Source: Trinickia dabaoshanensis
GTDB taxonomy: Bacteria > Pseudomonadota > Gammaproteobacteria > Burkholderiales > Burkholderiaceae
Direction of reading: 5' to 3'
DNA: 64,000 bases
Assembly: GCF_002879885.1 (NCBI RefSeq)
Contig: NZ_PNYA01000016.1
Location: forward strand, 99,501 to 163,500
Shown here: in pieces, positions 1-8,052 of the stretch
How the letters are laid out: the number at the start of each line of letters is the position of its first letter
Position numbering within the stretch: position 1 is the first letter of the stretch
Translations under genes and position numbers: made by a program
The notes under the pieces: model-generated
Database searches by the model: none
The model's input: only the letters and a program-made list of their open reading frames with translations
What the model was told of the DNA's origin: nothing

Positions 1-2
1 TG

Positions 3-629
3 GCCGCCGGCGTCATCACGAGCACGATTCCGGCCGTCGTCGCGCTCTTCGCTTGGCTCTTTCTCGGCGAACGGCCGAACGCGCGCGCCTGCGTGTCGAT
101 CGCCTTGGCCATGCTCGGGATCGTCGCCGTCAATCTATCGCGCGGCGGCGCCTCGGCGGCTGCGGGCGCCACCGGCTCGCTCGCCGGCAATATCATGGTG
201 CTCGGCGCGGTTTGCTGCGAATCGCTCTACGTGATCTTGTCGCGCCGGCTCACCCAAACGCTCGCGGCCATCGACATCTGCGCCTATACGCATTTGTTCG
301 GATTCTTGCTGATGCTGCCGCTCGGCATCGAGGCACTGGCCGGCTTCGATTACACGGCCGTGCCGCGGGGCATCTGGGCGCTGACCCTTTGGTACGGCCT
401 ATCGGCCAGCATCTTCTCGTTCTGGCTCTGGATGAAGGGCATCCGCCATGTGCACGGCTCGCTCGCCGGGGTCTTCAGCGCCGTGCTGCCCGTGGCCGCG
501 GCGGGATACGGCATCGTGTTTTTGGGCGAACGTCCAACGCTCGCCCACGGCGTCGCCCTAGCCTGCGTCGTGACGGGCATCGCGATCGCGAGCATCGATC
601 CGAAGCGCTCGCCGCCGGTTGCGTCATAG
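3..629 (+). CDS. EamA/DMT-family transporter, C-terminal part
   Basis: The reading frame is open from the first bases of the window, so the N-terminus lies outside. The visible part begins with the conserved end of the first EamA repeat (ITSTIPAVVALFAWLFLGER), followed by a complete second repeat with about five hydrophobic helices and a second copy of the FLGERPT motif near the C-terminus. This duplicated architecture is typical of ten-helix drug/metabolite exporters of the inner membrane. The substrate cannot be told from sequence. It ends with TAG about 130 bp before the fumarase gene on the same strand; a TACAAT -10-like hexamer at 683-688 in that gap suggests the next gene has its own promoter. 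Confidence 0.85.
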   Translation, partial: AAGVITSTIPAVVALFAWLFLGERPNARACVSIALAMLGIVAVNLSRGGASAAAGATGSLAGNIMVLGAVCCESLYVILSRRLTQTLAAIDICAYTHLFGFLLMLPLGIEALAGFDYTAVPRGIWALTLWYGLSASIFSFWLWMKGIRHVHGSLAGVFSAVLPVAAAGYGIVFLGERPTLAHGVALACVVTGIAIASIDPKRSPPVAS

Positions 630-758
630 GGGCCGGGACGCCGCGCCACGGGGGCGCAGCGTGCTTGGTAACGGCGGCGCGGTACAATAGCGCGATTTTT
701 CGTGCGCTTTTAGCGCCATCGTTTCCGTTTTGCCGCTCCGTCCCCACAGCACTCAGCC

Positions 759-2294
759 ATGACAGTCATTAAACAGGAAGACCTCATCCAGAGCGTCGCC
801 GACGCGCTGCAGTACATCAGCTACTACCATCCTCTCGACTACATTCAGGCCCTGGGCCGAGCGTACGAGCTGGAGGAGAGCCCGGCGGCGAAAGACGCCA
901 TCGCCCAGATCCTGACGAACAGCCGTATGTGCGCCGAAGGCCGCCGTCCGATCTGCCAAGACACCGGCATCGTCACGGTCTTCCTGAAAATCGGCATGGA
1001 CGTGCGCTGGGGCAGCGAAAGCGGCCCGGCGACGATGAGCGTCACCGATATGGTCAACGAAGGCGTGCGTCGCGGCTACCTGAACCCCGACAATGTCTTG
1101 CGCGCATCGATCGTCAATCCGCCCGAAGGCGCCCGCAAGAACACGAAGGACAACACGCCCGCCGTCATCCACTACGAGATCGTGCCGGGCGACAAGGTGG
1201 ACGTGCAGGTCGCGGCCAAGGGCGGCGGCTCGGAAAACAAATCGAAATTCGCGATGCTGAACCCGTCCGATTCGATCGTCGACTGGGTGCTCAAGACGGT
1301 ACCGACGATGGGCGCCGGCTGGTGCCCCCCGGGCATGCTCGGCATCGGCATCGGCGGCACGGCCGAAAAGGCGATGCTGATGGCCAAGGAATCGCTGATG
1401 GATCCGATCGACATCCAGGACATCATCGCCCGCGGTCCGCGCGACTGGATCGAGGAACTGCGCATCGAGCTGCATGAGAAAGTGAACGCGCTCGGGATCG
1501 GCGCACAAGGTCTCGGCGGCTTGGCCACGGTGCTCGACGTCAAGATCATGGCCGCGCCGACGCACGCCGCTTCCAAGCCGATCGCCATCATCCCGAACTG
1601 CGCGGCCACGCGCCATGCCCACTTCACGCTCGACGGCACGGGCGCGGCCCATCTCGAAGCGCCCCCGCTCGACGCTTGGCCGAAGGTTCAATGGGAACCG
1701 AATACGGAAACGAGCAAGCGTGTGGATCTGAACACGCTCACGCCCGAGGAAGTCGCGAGCTGGAAACCGGGCCAAACGCTGCTGCTCTCCGGCAAGATGC
1801 TCACGGGGCGCGACGCCGCGCACAAGCGTATCGCCGACATGCTGGCCAAGGGCGAGAAGCTGCCCGTCGATTTCACGAACCGCGTCATTTATTACGTGGG
1901 CCCGGTCGATCCGGTGCGCGACGAAGTCGTCGGCCCGGCAGGCCCGACCACGGCCACTCGCATGGATAAGTTCACCGAAACGATGCTCGCGCAAACGGGG
2001 CTCATTTCGATGATCGGCAAGGCCGAGCGCGGCCCCGTGGCCATCGAGGCGATCAAGAAGCACAAGGCGGCGTATTTGATGGCCGTCGGTGGCGCCGCTT
2101 ATCTCGTCTCTAAAGCGATTCGCGGCGCGAAGGTGCTTGCATTCGAAGATCTGGGCATGGAAGCGATCTACGAATTCGACGTTGCCGATATGCCTGTCAC
2201 GGTAGCCGTCGATTCGACCGGCACGTCGGTCCACCAAACGGGGCCGAAGGAGTGGCAAGCGAAGATCGGCAAGCTTCCGGTCGTCACCGCGTAA
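759..2294 (+). CDS. fumA: class I fumarate hydratase (iron-sulfur)
   Basis: This 511-residue protein matches full-length class I fumarases, which use a [4Fe-4S] cluster to interconvert fumarate and malate in the TCA cycle in the cytoplasm. The N-terminal alpha domain carries ICQDTGIV near residue 65 and a Gly-rich stretch around residues 150-205 (KGGGSENKS, GIGIGGTAEKA). Cluster cysteines are visible in ICQD and NCAATRHAHF. The C-terminal beta domain (about 350-500) contains the GPVDPVRDEVVGPAGPTTATRMD region. A TACAAT -10-like element lies at 683-688 but no good -35 was found. The gene is followed by a strong intrinsic terminator and seems monocistronic. As an oxygen-sensitive iron enzyme it sits naturally beside bacterioferritin. 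Confidence 0.95.
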   Translation: MTVIKQEDLIQSVADALQYISYYHPLDYIQALGRAYELEESPAAKDAIAQILTNSRMCAEGRRPICQDTGIVTVFLKIGMDVRWGSESGPATMSVTDMVNEGVRRGYLNPDNVLRASIVNPPEGARKNTKDNTPAVIHYEIVPGDKVDVQVAAKGGGSENKSKFAMLNPSDSIVDWVLKTVPTMGAGWCPPGMLGIGIGGTAEKAMLMAKESLMDPIDIQDIIARGPRDWIEELRIELHEKVNALGIGAQGLGGLATVLDVKIMAAPTHAASKPIAIIPNCAATRHAHFTLDGTGAAHLEAPPLDAWPKVQWEPNTETSKRVDLNTLTPEEVASWKPGQTLLLSGKMLTGRDAAHKRIADMLAKGEKLPVDFTNRVIYYVGPVDPVRDEVVGPAGPTTATRMDKFTETMLAQTGLISMIGKAERGPVAIEAIKKHKAAYLMAVGGAAYLVSKAIRGAKVLAFEDLGMEAIYEFDVADMPVTVAVDSTGTSVHQTGPKEWQAKIGKLPVVTA

Positions 2295-2320
2295 GGCCGC
2301 ACGCGGCGCCATCTCGACGA

Positions 2321-2346
2321 AAGCCGGGCCGCGTGCCCGGCTTTTT
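2321..2346 (+). terminator. intrinsic terminator of fumA
   Basis: Nine-base-pair stem AAGCCGGGC / GCCCGGCTT with a five-base loop (2330-2334), running directly into a T5 tract. It lies 27 bp after the fumA stop codon. Confidence 0.9.
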
Positions 2347-2475
2347 GCTTGGACATCGGCCGGATGGCCGACGTGACGTGTCAAGCCTTGGCTTTTGCCG
2401 GCTCAACGTTTATCGTTTGCCAACACCGGTCCGATAGTCCAATAGCCCGATAGCCCCTAAAACAAGGAACAACCT

Positions 2476-2958
2476 ATGCAAGGCGATAAGAAAGTCATCG
2501 AATACCTGAACGCGCAGCTCAAGAACGAGCTGACGGCGATCAATCAGTACTTCCTGCACGCGCGGATGTACAAGCATTGGGGACTCGAAAAACTCGGCAA
2601 GCACGAGTACGACGAATCGATCGGCGAGATGAAACATGCCGATATGCTGATCGAACGCATCTTCATGCTGGACGGTCTGCCCAATTTGCAGGACTTGCAC
2701 AAGCTGCTCATCGGCGAGGAAACGAAAGAGATCCTCGAATGCGATCTAAAGCTCGAGCAAGGCTCCCAAGCCACCTGCAAGGAAGCGATCGCCTATTGCG
2801 AGTCGGTGCGCGATTTCGTATCGCGCGGGATCTTCTCGACGATCCTCGACGACACCGAAGAGCACATCGACTGGCTCGAAACGCAGCTCGACCTCATCGA
2901 CAAGGTCGGCATCCAGAACTATCAGCAATCGGCCATGGGCTCGCCCGCGCAATCCTGA
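2476..2958 (+). CDS. bfr: bacterioferritin
   Basis: This 160-residue protein is a haem-containing ferritin that oxidises Fe(II) and stores it as a mineral in a 24-mer shell. Numbering coincides with E. coli Bfr: Glu18, Tyr25, Glu51, the haem ligand Met52, His54, Glu94 and His130 are all present. The exception is position 127, where the ferroxidase ligand Glu is Thr (D126-T127-E128-E129-H130); a neighbouring glutamate may substitute. The start is supported by an AAGGAAC Shine-Dalgarno eight bases upstream. Its partner ferredoxin gene bfd lies 1.2 kb downstream beyond murI. No Fur site was seen directly upstream. Confidence 0.95.
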   Translation: MQGDKKVIEYLNAQLKNELTAINQYFLHARMYKHWGLEKLGKHEYDESIGEMKHADMLIERIFMLDGLPNLQDLHKLLIGEETKEILECDLKLEQGSQATCKEAIAYCESVRDFVSRGIFSTILDDTEEHIDWLETQLDLIDKVGIQNYQQSAMGSPAQS

Positions 2959-3000
2959 CCGCCGCGCGCTCGCGTACCATCCGCCCTCGCCTCGCCGGTC

Positions 3001-3933
3001 ATGACCGCATCGTCCGCATCGTCCGCATCGTCCGCATCGTCCGATAGGCCGCTCGCCGACTCCGCCTCCTCGGCGGTGCCGCGCGCCACGATCGCGCGCG
3101 CCCGTACCGCGCCGATCGGCATTTTCGACTCGGGGCTCGGGGGGCTGTCGGTGCTGCGGGCGATACGCGCGCAGCTACCGCACGAGTCGCTGCTGTACGT
3201 CGCCGATTCGCTGCATGCGCCGTACGGGCTGCGCGACAACGAGTTCATCTCCGAGCGCACGCTTGCGATCGGGGAATGGCTCGTCGCGCAAGGCGCCAAG
3301 GCCCTCGTCGTCGCCTGCAATACCGCGACGGCCGAATCGATCGCGTTGGCGCGCGCGCGCCTGGCCATTCCTATCATCGGCGTGGAACCGGGCATCAAAC
3401 CGGCGGCCAGCCAATCGAAGTCGCGCGTGGCCGGCGTGCTCGCGACGCAGGTGACGCTGCGCAGCGAACGATTCAAATCGTTGATCGAACGCTACGCGTC
3501 CGACTGCCGCTTCATGTGCCAACCCGGCCATGGGCTCGTGGAAGCGGTCGAGCGCTGCGAAATCGATACTGCGCAGGTGCGCGCGCTTCTCGCGAGCTAT
3601 ATCGAGCCGATGCTTGCGGCCGGTGCGGATACGCTCGTCCTAGGTTGTACGCATTACCCGTTTCTCGACGCCGCGATCCGCGACATTGCGCGTGGACGAC
3701 TGACGCTCATCGACACGAGCGTGGCGATCGCACGGCAACTCGAACGCGTGCTCGATGCGAACGGTTTGCGCGCGCCGGCCGATACGCAACCGCCGCCGCC
3801 GCGGCTGTGCTCGACGGACGAAGGCGTGCATATGCGCCGGCTCGCATCGATGCTGCTCGGGCTGGACGGTCCCATCGAACACGTCTGCATTACCGGCTGC
3901 GACCAAGCGCCGCAGCAAGCGCCTTCCGTCTGA
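3001..3933 (+). CDS. murI: glutamate racemase
   Basis: Glutamate racemase converts L- to D-glutamate for peptidoglycan synthesis in the cytoplasm. The conserved fold begins near residue 37 with PIGIFDSGLGGLSV. The two catalytic cysteines are in VVACNTATA and LGCTHYPF. At 310 residues it is longer than the usual 260-285 because of a disordered Ser/Ala-rich leader encoded by four tandem 9-bp repeats. The ATG at 3001 has no convincing Shine-Dalgarno; an in-frame GTG at 3076 is an alternative start that would remove the repeats. It follows bfr by 42 bp on the same strand and may be co-transcribed. Confidence 0.93.
   Translation: MTASSASSASSASSDRPLADSASSAVPRATIARARTAPIGIFDSGLGGLSVLRAIRAQLPHESLLYVADSLHAPYGLRDNEFISERTLAIGEWLVAQGAKALVVACNTATAESIALARARLAIPIIGVEPGIKPAASQSKSRVAGVLATQVTLRSERFKSLIERYASDCRFMCQPGHGLVEAVERCEIDTAQVRALLASYIEPMLAAGADTLVLGCTHYPFLDAAIRDIARGRLTLIDTSVAIARQLERVLDANGLRAPADTQPPPPRLCSTDEGVHMRRLASMLLGLDGPIEHVCITGCDQAPQQAPSV
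3007..3042 (+). repeat. four tandem GCATCGTCC repeats at the murI 5' end
   Basis: Four perfect head-to-tail copies of the 9-mer GCATCGTCC encode Ala-Ser-Ser units immediately after the annotated murI start. Nine bases is a whole number of codons, so gain or loss of a unit would change leader length without a frameshift. Confidence 0.9.
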
Positions 3934-3940
3934 ACTGCCG

Positions 3941-3959
3941 CTCCCGCTGCGAGCGGGAG
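3941..3959 (+). terminator. possible hairpin terminator after murI
   Basis: Eight-base perfect stem CTCCCGCT / AGCGGGAG with a three-base loop, starting 8 bp after the murI stop. No adjacent T-run follows, so it may only protect the transcript end. Confidence 0.35.
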
Positions 3960-4100
3960 ATCACGCCCCCTTTCTCGCCCTTTCCCCACAACGCCTGAAC
4001 GGTCGAAACCGGTCGCGCCTAGTGCGCTCCCATTGCGGCGTCATATGCGAATGGGGTTCGAACGTTACGGCTACTTGTTACAAAAAACCGGACGATGCGC

Positions 4101-4142
4101 TTGCCAACGACGCAAAACGTAATGATAATAGTTCGCATTAAC
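4101..4142 (+). promoter_or_regulatory. bfd promoter with overlapping Fur box
   Basis: A -35 element TTGCCA (4101-4106) and a -10 element GATAAT (4124-4129) are separated by exactly 17 bp. The -10 is the first half of a Fur-box-like 19-mer, GATAATAGTTCGCATTAAC (4124-4142). A repressor bound there would block the promoter. The same core recurs before hmuP and ftrA. The rest of the murI-bfd gap shows no gene. Confidence 0.7.
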
Positions 4143-4162
4143 GTTCTGTCTTGGCTTCAATC

Positions 4163-4405
4163 ATGATCGTTTGCGTATGCAAGTCCGTCTCCGATAGAAA
4201 GATCCGCGCCGCCATCGCGGAGGGAGCAGACAGCTTCGACGAGCTGCAATTCGAACTAGGCGTGGCCACGTGCTGCGGCAAGTGCGAGGAGTCGGTGCGT
4301 GAGGTCATGGCGCAGTGCGGGATCTGCGAAACCCATTGCGGCGTCGAGCGGCCGGTGCCCGTACAGCCGATGCCGGTCATGTTCTACGAGCGCAAAGCCG
4401 CCTAA
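4163..4405 (+). CDS. bfd: bacterioferritin-associated ferredoxin
   Basis: An 80-residue [2Fe-2S] ferredoxin of the Bfd/Fer2_BFD family, which docks on bacterioferritin and passes electrons to reduce and release stored iron. The four cluster cysteines are visible as CVC at residues 4-6 and CCGKC near residues 38-42. The ATG at 4163, giving MIVCVC, is preferred over an in-frame TTG at 4151 because family members start this way. It is preceded by a promoter with an overlapping Fur box, so induction under iron starvation is expected. It heads a same-strand run into the tonB-exbB-exbD genes. Confidence 0.93.
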   Translation: MIVCVCKSVSDRKIRAAIAEGADSFDELQFELGVATCCGKCEESVREVMAQCGICETHCGVERPVPVQPMPVMFYERKAA

Positions 4406-4497
4406 GCGTCCCGCCTCCTCCGCCCGTTTTCCGCTTTTCCAGTCGGCACGCCAGTCGCTATAGCCAGCAGCCGCTCGTTTTGCTCCAGGAGCTCGAG

Positions 4498-4560
4498 ATG
4501 GTCTTACTGATCGGCTTTATCGCAACCCTGTGCATTTCTTTGTTCATCTGCCGTTCGTAA
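4498..4560 (+). CDS. putative 20-residue membrane peptide
   Basis: A 20-codon frame starts with ATG seven bases after an AGGAG Shine-Dalgarno. It encodes MVLLIGFIATLCISLFICRS, essentially one transmembrane helix with two cysteines and a short Arg-Ser tail. It lies in the 209-bp gap between bfd and tonB, in the same direction, so it would be expressed with the iron-uptake genes. I do not recognise a family. The strong ribosome-binding site and perfectly hydrophobic composition argue that it is translated; its length makes homology weak evidence. It could assist the TonB-ExbBD complex or be a leader peptide. Confidence 0.45.
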   Translation: MVLLIGFIATLCISLFICRS

Positions 4561-4614
4561 TGCGACATCGTACCGCTCGCTGCGCCGGCGTCGCCGCGCC
4601 CAGTTCCCGCTAAC

Positions 4615-5379
4615 ATGCAAGCCTCGTCTCCCGTTGCGGCCGGCGTAGGGCCGGCAACACCGTCCCGCATGTCGCGTTCACGTATCGTCCCCGCATTCCT
4701 GTGCGTGGCACTCGCCCACGCGGTCTTGATTGCCGTCTTCGTCACCGCGAACCGCGCCGCGGTGCCTCGTCCGATCGAGTCCACGGCGATCGTCGCACAA
4801 CTGCTGAGCGAGCCATCCAACGCCCCCGCCGTTCCCGTGCAATCGCCTGCGCAGCCCCCCGCCAAACGCGTTCAGCACCAACCCGAGCGGCGGCCGGAGA
4901 TCAGGCCGGCCAAGCCAGTATCGAAACAGCAGGCCGCCGCGCCGGCTGCCAAGCCGGTTGCGCCTGCGCCGGTGCCGGCACCAACCGGCCCCGCGGCCCC
5001 CAGCGTCGAGCGTGCCTCCGCGCCCACAGCGCAGGCGGCAGCCAACCCTTCTTCCGCCGCTTCATCGGTTGCCCGCGAAACGATCGCCGTCGCCGCCCCG
5101 AAGCACGTCGAACATGCCGAGTGCCGCATCGTGAAACCGGCTTATCCCGAACTGTCGAGGCGTCGCGGCGAAACGGGCACGGCCACGGTGCGGTTCGTCA
5201 TCGGAACCAGCGGCGCGATCGATGCCGTCTCGCTCGCTAAAAGCAGTGGCTTTACGCGGCTGGACGACGCGGCCGTCGACGCATTGCGGGCCAGCGCCTG
5301 CCAGCCCTACTTGGAAAACGGCTCGCCGATCCGCGTGTCGTACACGCAGGCGTTCACGTTCGGACTCGACGACGACTGA
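4615..5379 (+). CDS. tonB: energy transducer TonB
   Basis: A 254-residue TonB protein, which spans the periplasm and uses the ExbBD proton motor to power outer-membrane receptors for siderophores or haem. It has a short cytoplasmic N-terminus, one membrane anchor (about residues 23-45), a long Pro/Ala/Lys-rich spacer (about 60-160) and a C-terminal TonB domain (about 170-254) with the conserved AYPELSRRRGETG segment. No receptor gene lies next to it, so it probably serves receptors elsewhere. An internal ATG at 4669 would shorten the leader by 18 residues; neither start has a clear Shine-Dalgarno. First gene of tonB-exbB-exbD. Confidence 0.9.
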   Translation: MQASSPVAAGVGPATPSRMSRSRIVPAFLCVALAHAVLIAVFVTANRAAVPRPIESTAIVAQLLSEPSNAPAVPVQSPAQPPAKRVQHQPERRPEIRPAKPVSKQQAAAPAAKPVAPAPVPAPTGPAAPSVERASAPTAQAAANPSSAASSVARETIAVAAPKHVEHAECRIVKPAYPELSRRRGETGTATVRFVIGTSGAIDAVSLAKSSGFTRLDDAAVDALRASACQPYLENGSPIRVSYTQAFTFGLDDD

Positions 5380-5426
5380 TCTTCCAATTCGTAAGAAGTA
5401 AGAACCAAGAACAAGAGGACGTACAC

Positions 5427-6155
5427 ATGCAAAGCTACGGTCTGGCCCACGCCTGGGCGCAAGGCGATCTGGTCACACGCGCGATCGCGCTGACGCTGCT
5501 CACGATGTCGTTGATGTCTTGGACGGTCATCGTCGTAAAGGGATGGAACGTCGTACGGCTCAGCCGGCTGACGAAAAACGCCGAACGGCAGTTCTGGCAT
5601 TCGGACGACTTCGCGGCCGGCGTCGATACGTTGGCGCGCGCCGTACCCGCACGCGAACGCAACCCGTTTCTCGCGCTGGCGCTATCGGGTCAAGAAGCCG
5701 CGGAGCATCATCAACGCACGCGTCCCCATCTGCACGACCGGCTCGACGTGTCCGACTGGATCACGCGGTGCCTGAAAGATTCGATGGACGACGGCATTGC
5801 CCACATGCAGCGCGGGCTCGCGGTATTGGCGTCGATCGGCGGCACCGCGCCGTTCGTTGGACTATTCGGCACGGTCTGGGGCATTTATCACGCACTGATC
5901 GCCATCGGCGAAAGCGGGCAAGCATCCATCGACCGCATCGCGGGCCCGATCGGCGAAGCGCTCATCATGACGGCCTTCGGCCTGGTCGTCGCCGTGCCCG
6001 CTGTGCTCGGCTACAACGCGCTCACACGTTCGAACCGGGCGATCGTCGGCAGCCTGCGCCGCTTCGCCCATAGCCTTCACGCCTATTTCGTCACCGGCGC
6101 GCGCGTGGCGCCGGCAGCGAGTCCGGCGTTGCGTGTGGCAACGCGCGCAAACTGA
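5427..6155 (+). CDS. exbB: biopolymer transport protein ExbB
   Basis: A 242-residue MotA/TolQ/ExbB proton-channel family protein. Three membrane helices are seen: residues about 15-38, 128-150 (LASIGGTAPFVGLFGTVWGI, the family signature) and 175-198. With ExbD it forms the inner-membrane stator that uses the proton gradient to energise TonB. The start follows an AGAGGA Shine-Dalgarno. It lies 47 bp after tonB and 12 bp before exbD, a standard operon. The tonB partner rather than tolA/tolB favours ExbB over TolQ. Confidence 0.93.
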   Translation: MQSYGLAHAWAQGDLVTRAIALTLLTMSLMSWTVIVVKGWNVVRLSRLTKNAERQFWHSDDFAAGVDTLARAVPARERNPFLALALSGQEAAEHHQRTRPHLHDRLDVSDWITRCLKDSMDDGIAHMQRGLAVLASIGGTAPFVGLFGTVWGIYHALIAIGESGQASIDRIAGPIGEALIMTAFGLVVAVPAVLGYNALTRSNRAIVGSLRRFAHSLHAYFVTGARVAPAASPALRVATRAN

Positions 6156-6167
6156 TCGGAGCGAATC

Positions 6168-6587
6168 ATGGCGATGCCGCTATTCGAAGACGATGCCGAC
6201 GAAGGGCTCATGGGCGAAATCAACATGACGCCGTTGATCGACGTGATGTTGGTACTCCTAATCGTTTTTATGATCGCCATTCCGGCGATCGAGCACGCGA
6301 TCAAGCTCGACTTACCGCATGTGGGCAGTCAGGCGCAGGATGTCAAACCGGCCCATATCGAGGTTGGGCTGCGAGCCGACGGCACGCTTGTTTGGGATGG
6401 GGCGAATGTCGACGATGCCGGCTTGCGCGCCGCCCTTAAGCAAGCGGCGCAAACGAAGCCCCAACCGCAGTTGCGTTTGCGCGCCGATCGTAAAGTGCCG
6501 TATGAACGGGTGGCCGACGTGATGTCGGCGGCGCAGGAAAGCGGGCTCACGCAAATTGGGTTCGTCACGGAACCCCGCGCGCATTGA
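6168..6587 (+). CDS. exbD: biopolymer transport protein ExbD
   Basis: A 139-residue ExbD/TolR family protein with an N-terminal cytoplasmic stretch, one transmembrane helix (about residues 22-42, MTPLIDVMLVLLIVFMIA) and a periplasmic domain ending GLTQIGFVTEP. The helix aspartate (the D of PLIDVML) is the conserved proton-carrying residue of the family. It follows exbB by 12 bp with a GGAGCGA Shine-Dalgarno and is followed at once by a strong terminator, which closes the iron-transport energising operon. Confidence 0.93.
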   Translation: MAMPLFEDDADEGLMGEINMTPLIDVMLVLLIVFMIAIPAIEHAIKLDLPHVGSQAQDVKPAHIEVGLRADGTLVWDGANVDDAGLRAALKQAAQTKPQPQLRLRADRKVPYERVADVMSAAQESGLTQIGFVTEPRAH

Positions 6588-6604
6588 ATGAAGTCCAACA
6601 AGTA

Positions 6605-6636
6605 AAAGGCCCTCATCGGCGATGAGGGCCTTTTTG
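6605..6636 (+). terminator. intrinsic terminator of tonB-exbB-exbD
   Basis: Thirteen-base perfect stem AAAGGCCCTCATC / GATGAGGGCCTTT with a GGC loop, running into a T-tract, 18 bp after the exbD stop. Confidence 0.93.
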
Positions 6637-6930
6637 CTGCGCACGCGGCGCCTTCGGGCGGCGGGCTCCCAGCCATCGGACTGGCTATCGAGCAACGCAT
6701 GCGATCGCCGTGTCTCGCACGGACCACGCTGTCGGCCCTATCCGGCTTGCTATAAGAGCATCCGTCTGGTTTCACGTTGGACGCCCCAACGCGAAAGGCA
6801 CTTCACTATAGGCTCCGGCGCCCCGTGCTTCAAGACACCGGCCATTGAAACTACTGATCGGCCCGGCGACTTAAATGGTAAAAGCGATTCGCCCATCGCC
6901 CATCGCGCCGCGCACGGGCGGCGTCGAGCA
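6637..6930. other. intergenic region without recognisable gene
   Basis: About 290 bp between the exbD terminator and the 3' end of the convergent LysR gene. Short frames cross it, but none has a ribosome-binding site or recognisable product. No repeat or strong regulatory site was seen. Confidence 0.6.
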
Positions 6931-7935
6931 TCAACGGGCCGGATCGGCCACCGCCGCGGATGCTTCCCTATTCGCCAATTGGGCCGCCCTCACCTGCTCG
7001 CGAGTGGGACATTCCAACATCGTGTGGTTTTCCTGGTCTAGCTTTTCCACCAGAAAATCGACGAAGGCTCGCACCGCCGGCACCATGCCCTGGCGCGATA
7101 CGAACACGGCGAACAATTGAGGGGTCGGCAACGTCCAGCCCGGCATGACGGGCGAAAGTTGTCCAGTACGCAAAGCAGCGCCGTACATCATCTCCGGCAA
7201 CGCGGCGATGCCCACGCCATCGAGCACCGCTTCGAGTATCGTCGACAGATCGGCCGTCACGAGCCGAGGTTCGTGCTCATGAACGTGGCGCCGGCCGTCG
7301 GGCGCCGTCAAATGAAATGCGTGCCGCCCATCGCCGCTGGGCGTATCGAGCGTATCGAACTTGGCCAGGTCCGCCGGCGAAACGGGAGGTGCATGTTGAC
7401 TCAGCAGACTGGGCGCGCCCACGAGCAACTGCTGCGTGCGCCATAACGGCCGCACGACGATGTTGGCGCTATCGGGCGGCTCGGAGCGCACGCGAAGCGC
7501 GACGTCGACCGAGTCCTCGTACAGATCGATGACACGGTTGGTCACCCGGATCGAGACGCGCACCTCCGGATAGCGCAGCAAAAACTCGGGAAGTATCTCG
7601 CTGAGCATCGTTTGCGAGACCGTCACCGGCACGCTCACACGGACGGTCCCGCGCGGCGCCGAGCGCAACTCCTGAACCGCGTTCATCGCGGCTTGCGCTT
7701 CCGAGAGCATCGCCTGGCAATGCCGAAAGAAGCGGTCGCCGGCCTCGGTCAACGAGAGCTTGCGCGTCGAGCGCTGTAGCAGCCGAACGCCGAGCGAGGT
7801 TTCGAGTTCGGCCACGCGGCGCGACAGCCGCGACTTCGAGATGCCGAGCACGCGTTCTGCCGCCGAAAAACCACCGTGTTCGACGACCTGCGCGAAGTAC
7901 ATCAAGTCATTTAGATTTTGCGAATCGAGCTGCAT
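6931..7935 (-). CDS. LysR-family transcriptional regulator
   Basis: A 334-residue LysR regulator with the N-terminal winged helix-turn-helix at residues about 5-64 (AAERVLGISKSRLSRRVAELE) and a C-terminal effector-binding domain. The ATG at 7935 has a GGAA Shine-Dalgarno eight bases upstream and gives the normal N-terminus; a TTG at 7959 would add eight residues. It is divergent from a pirin gene with about 117 bp between the starts, the classical layout in which a LysR protein controls its neighbour. This subgroup (CrgA/AaeR-like) often controls stress or aromatic-response genes, but the effector is unknown. Confidence 0.9.
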   Translation of the reverse strand: MQLDSQNLNDLMYFAQVVEHGGFSAAERVLGISKSRLSRRVAELETSLGVRLLQRSTRKLSLTEAGDRFFRHCQAMLSEAQAAMNAVQELRSAPRGTVRVSVPVTVSQTMLSEILPEFLLRYPEVRVSIRVTNRVIDLYEDSVDVALRVRSEPPDSANIVVRPLWRTQQLLVGAPSLLSQHAPPVSPADLAKFDTLDTPSGDGRHAFHLTAPDGRRHVHEHEPRLVTADLSTILEAVLDGVGIAALPEMMYGAALRTGQLSPVMPGWTLPTPQLFAVFVSRQGMVPAVRAFVDFLVEKLDQENHTMLECPTREQVRAAQLANREASAAVADPAR

Positions 7936-8002
7936 TTCATCGTTCCAACGGTAGGACAATCCATTGCTCTGAACAGGGCTAAAACGGGCGCGGACCCGTC
8001 CA

Positions 8003-8008
8003 TATAAT
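8003..8008 (+). promoter_or_regulatory. TATAAT -10 box of the pirin gene
   Basis: A consensus TATAAT sits 45 bp before the pirin ATG in the divergent LysR-pirin gap. No good -35 is seen 16-18 bp upstream, as expected of an activator-dependent promoter. Confidence 0.45.
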
Positions 8009-8052
8009 AGGTCTCACATTCTTACGCGACCGTCCCTTTCGAGATATTGCTC

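Noticed and set aside
665..688. Full sigma70 promoter before fumA (TTGGTA and TACAAT)
   Set aside because: The two hexamers are only 12 bp apart, too close for a functional pair; only the -10-like element is noted.
753..2384. Long minus-strand frame of 543 codons opposite fumA
   Set aside because: It is an Arg/His/Asp-rich shadow with no family resemblance; the plus-strand fumarase is full length and unambiguous.
3076..3078. GTG as the true murI start
   Set aside because: It lacks a Shine-Dalgarno too, so there is no positive reason to prefer it; kept only as an alternative.
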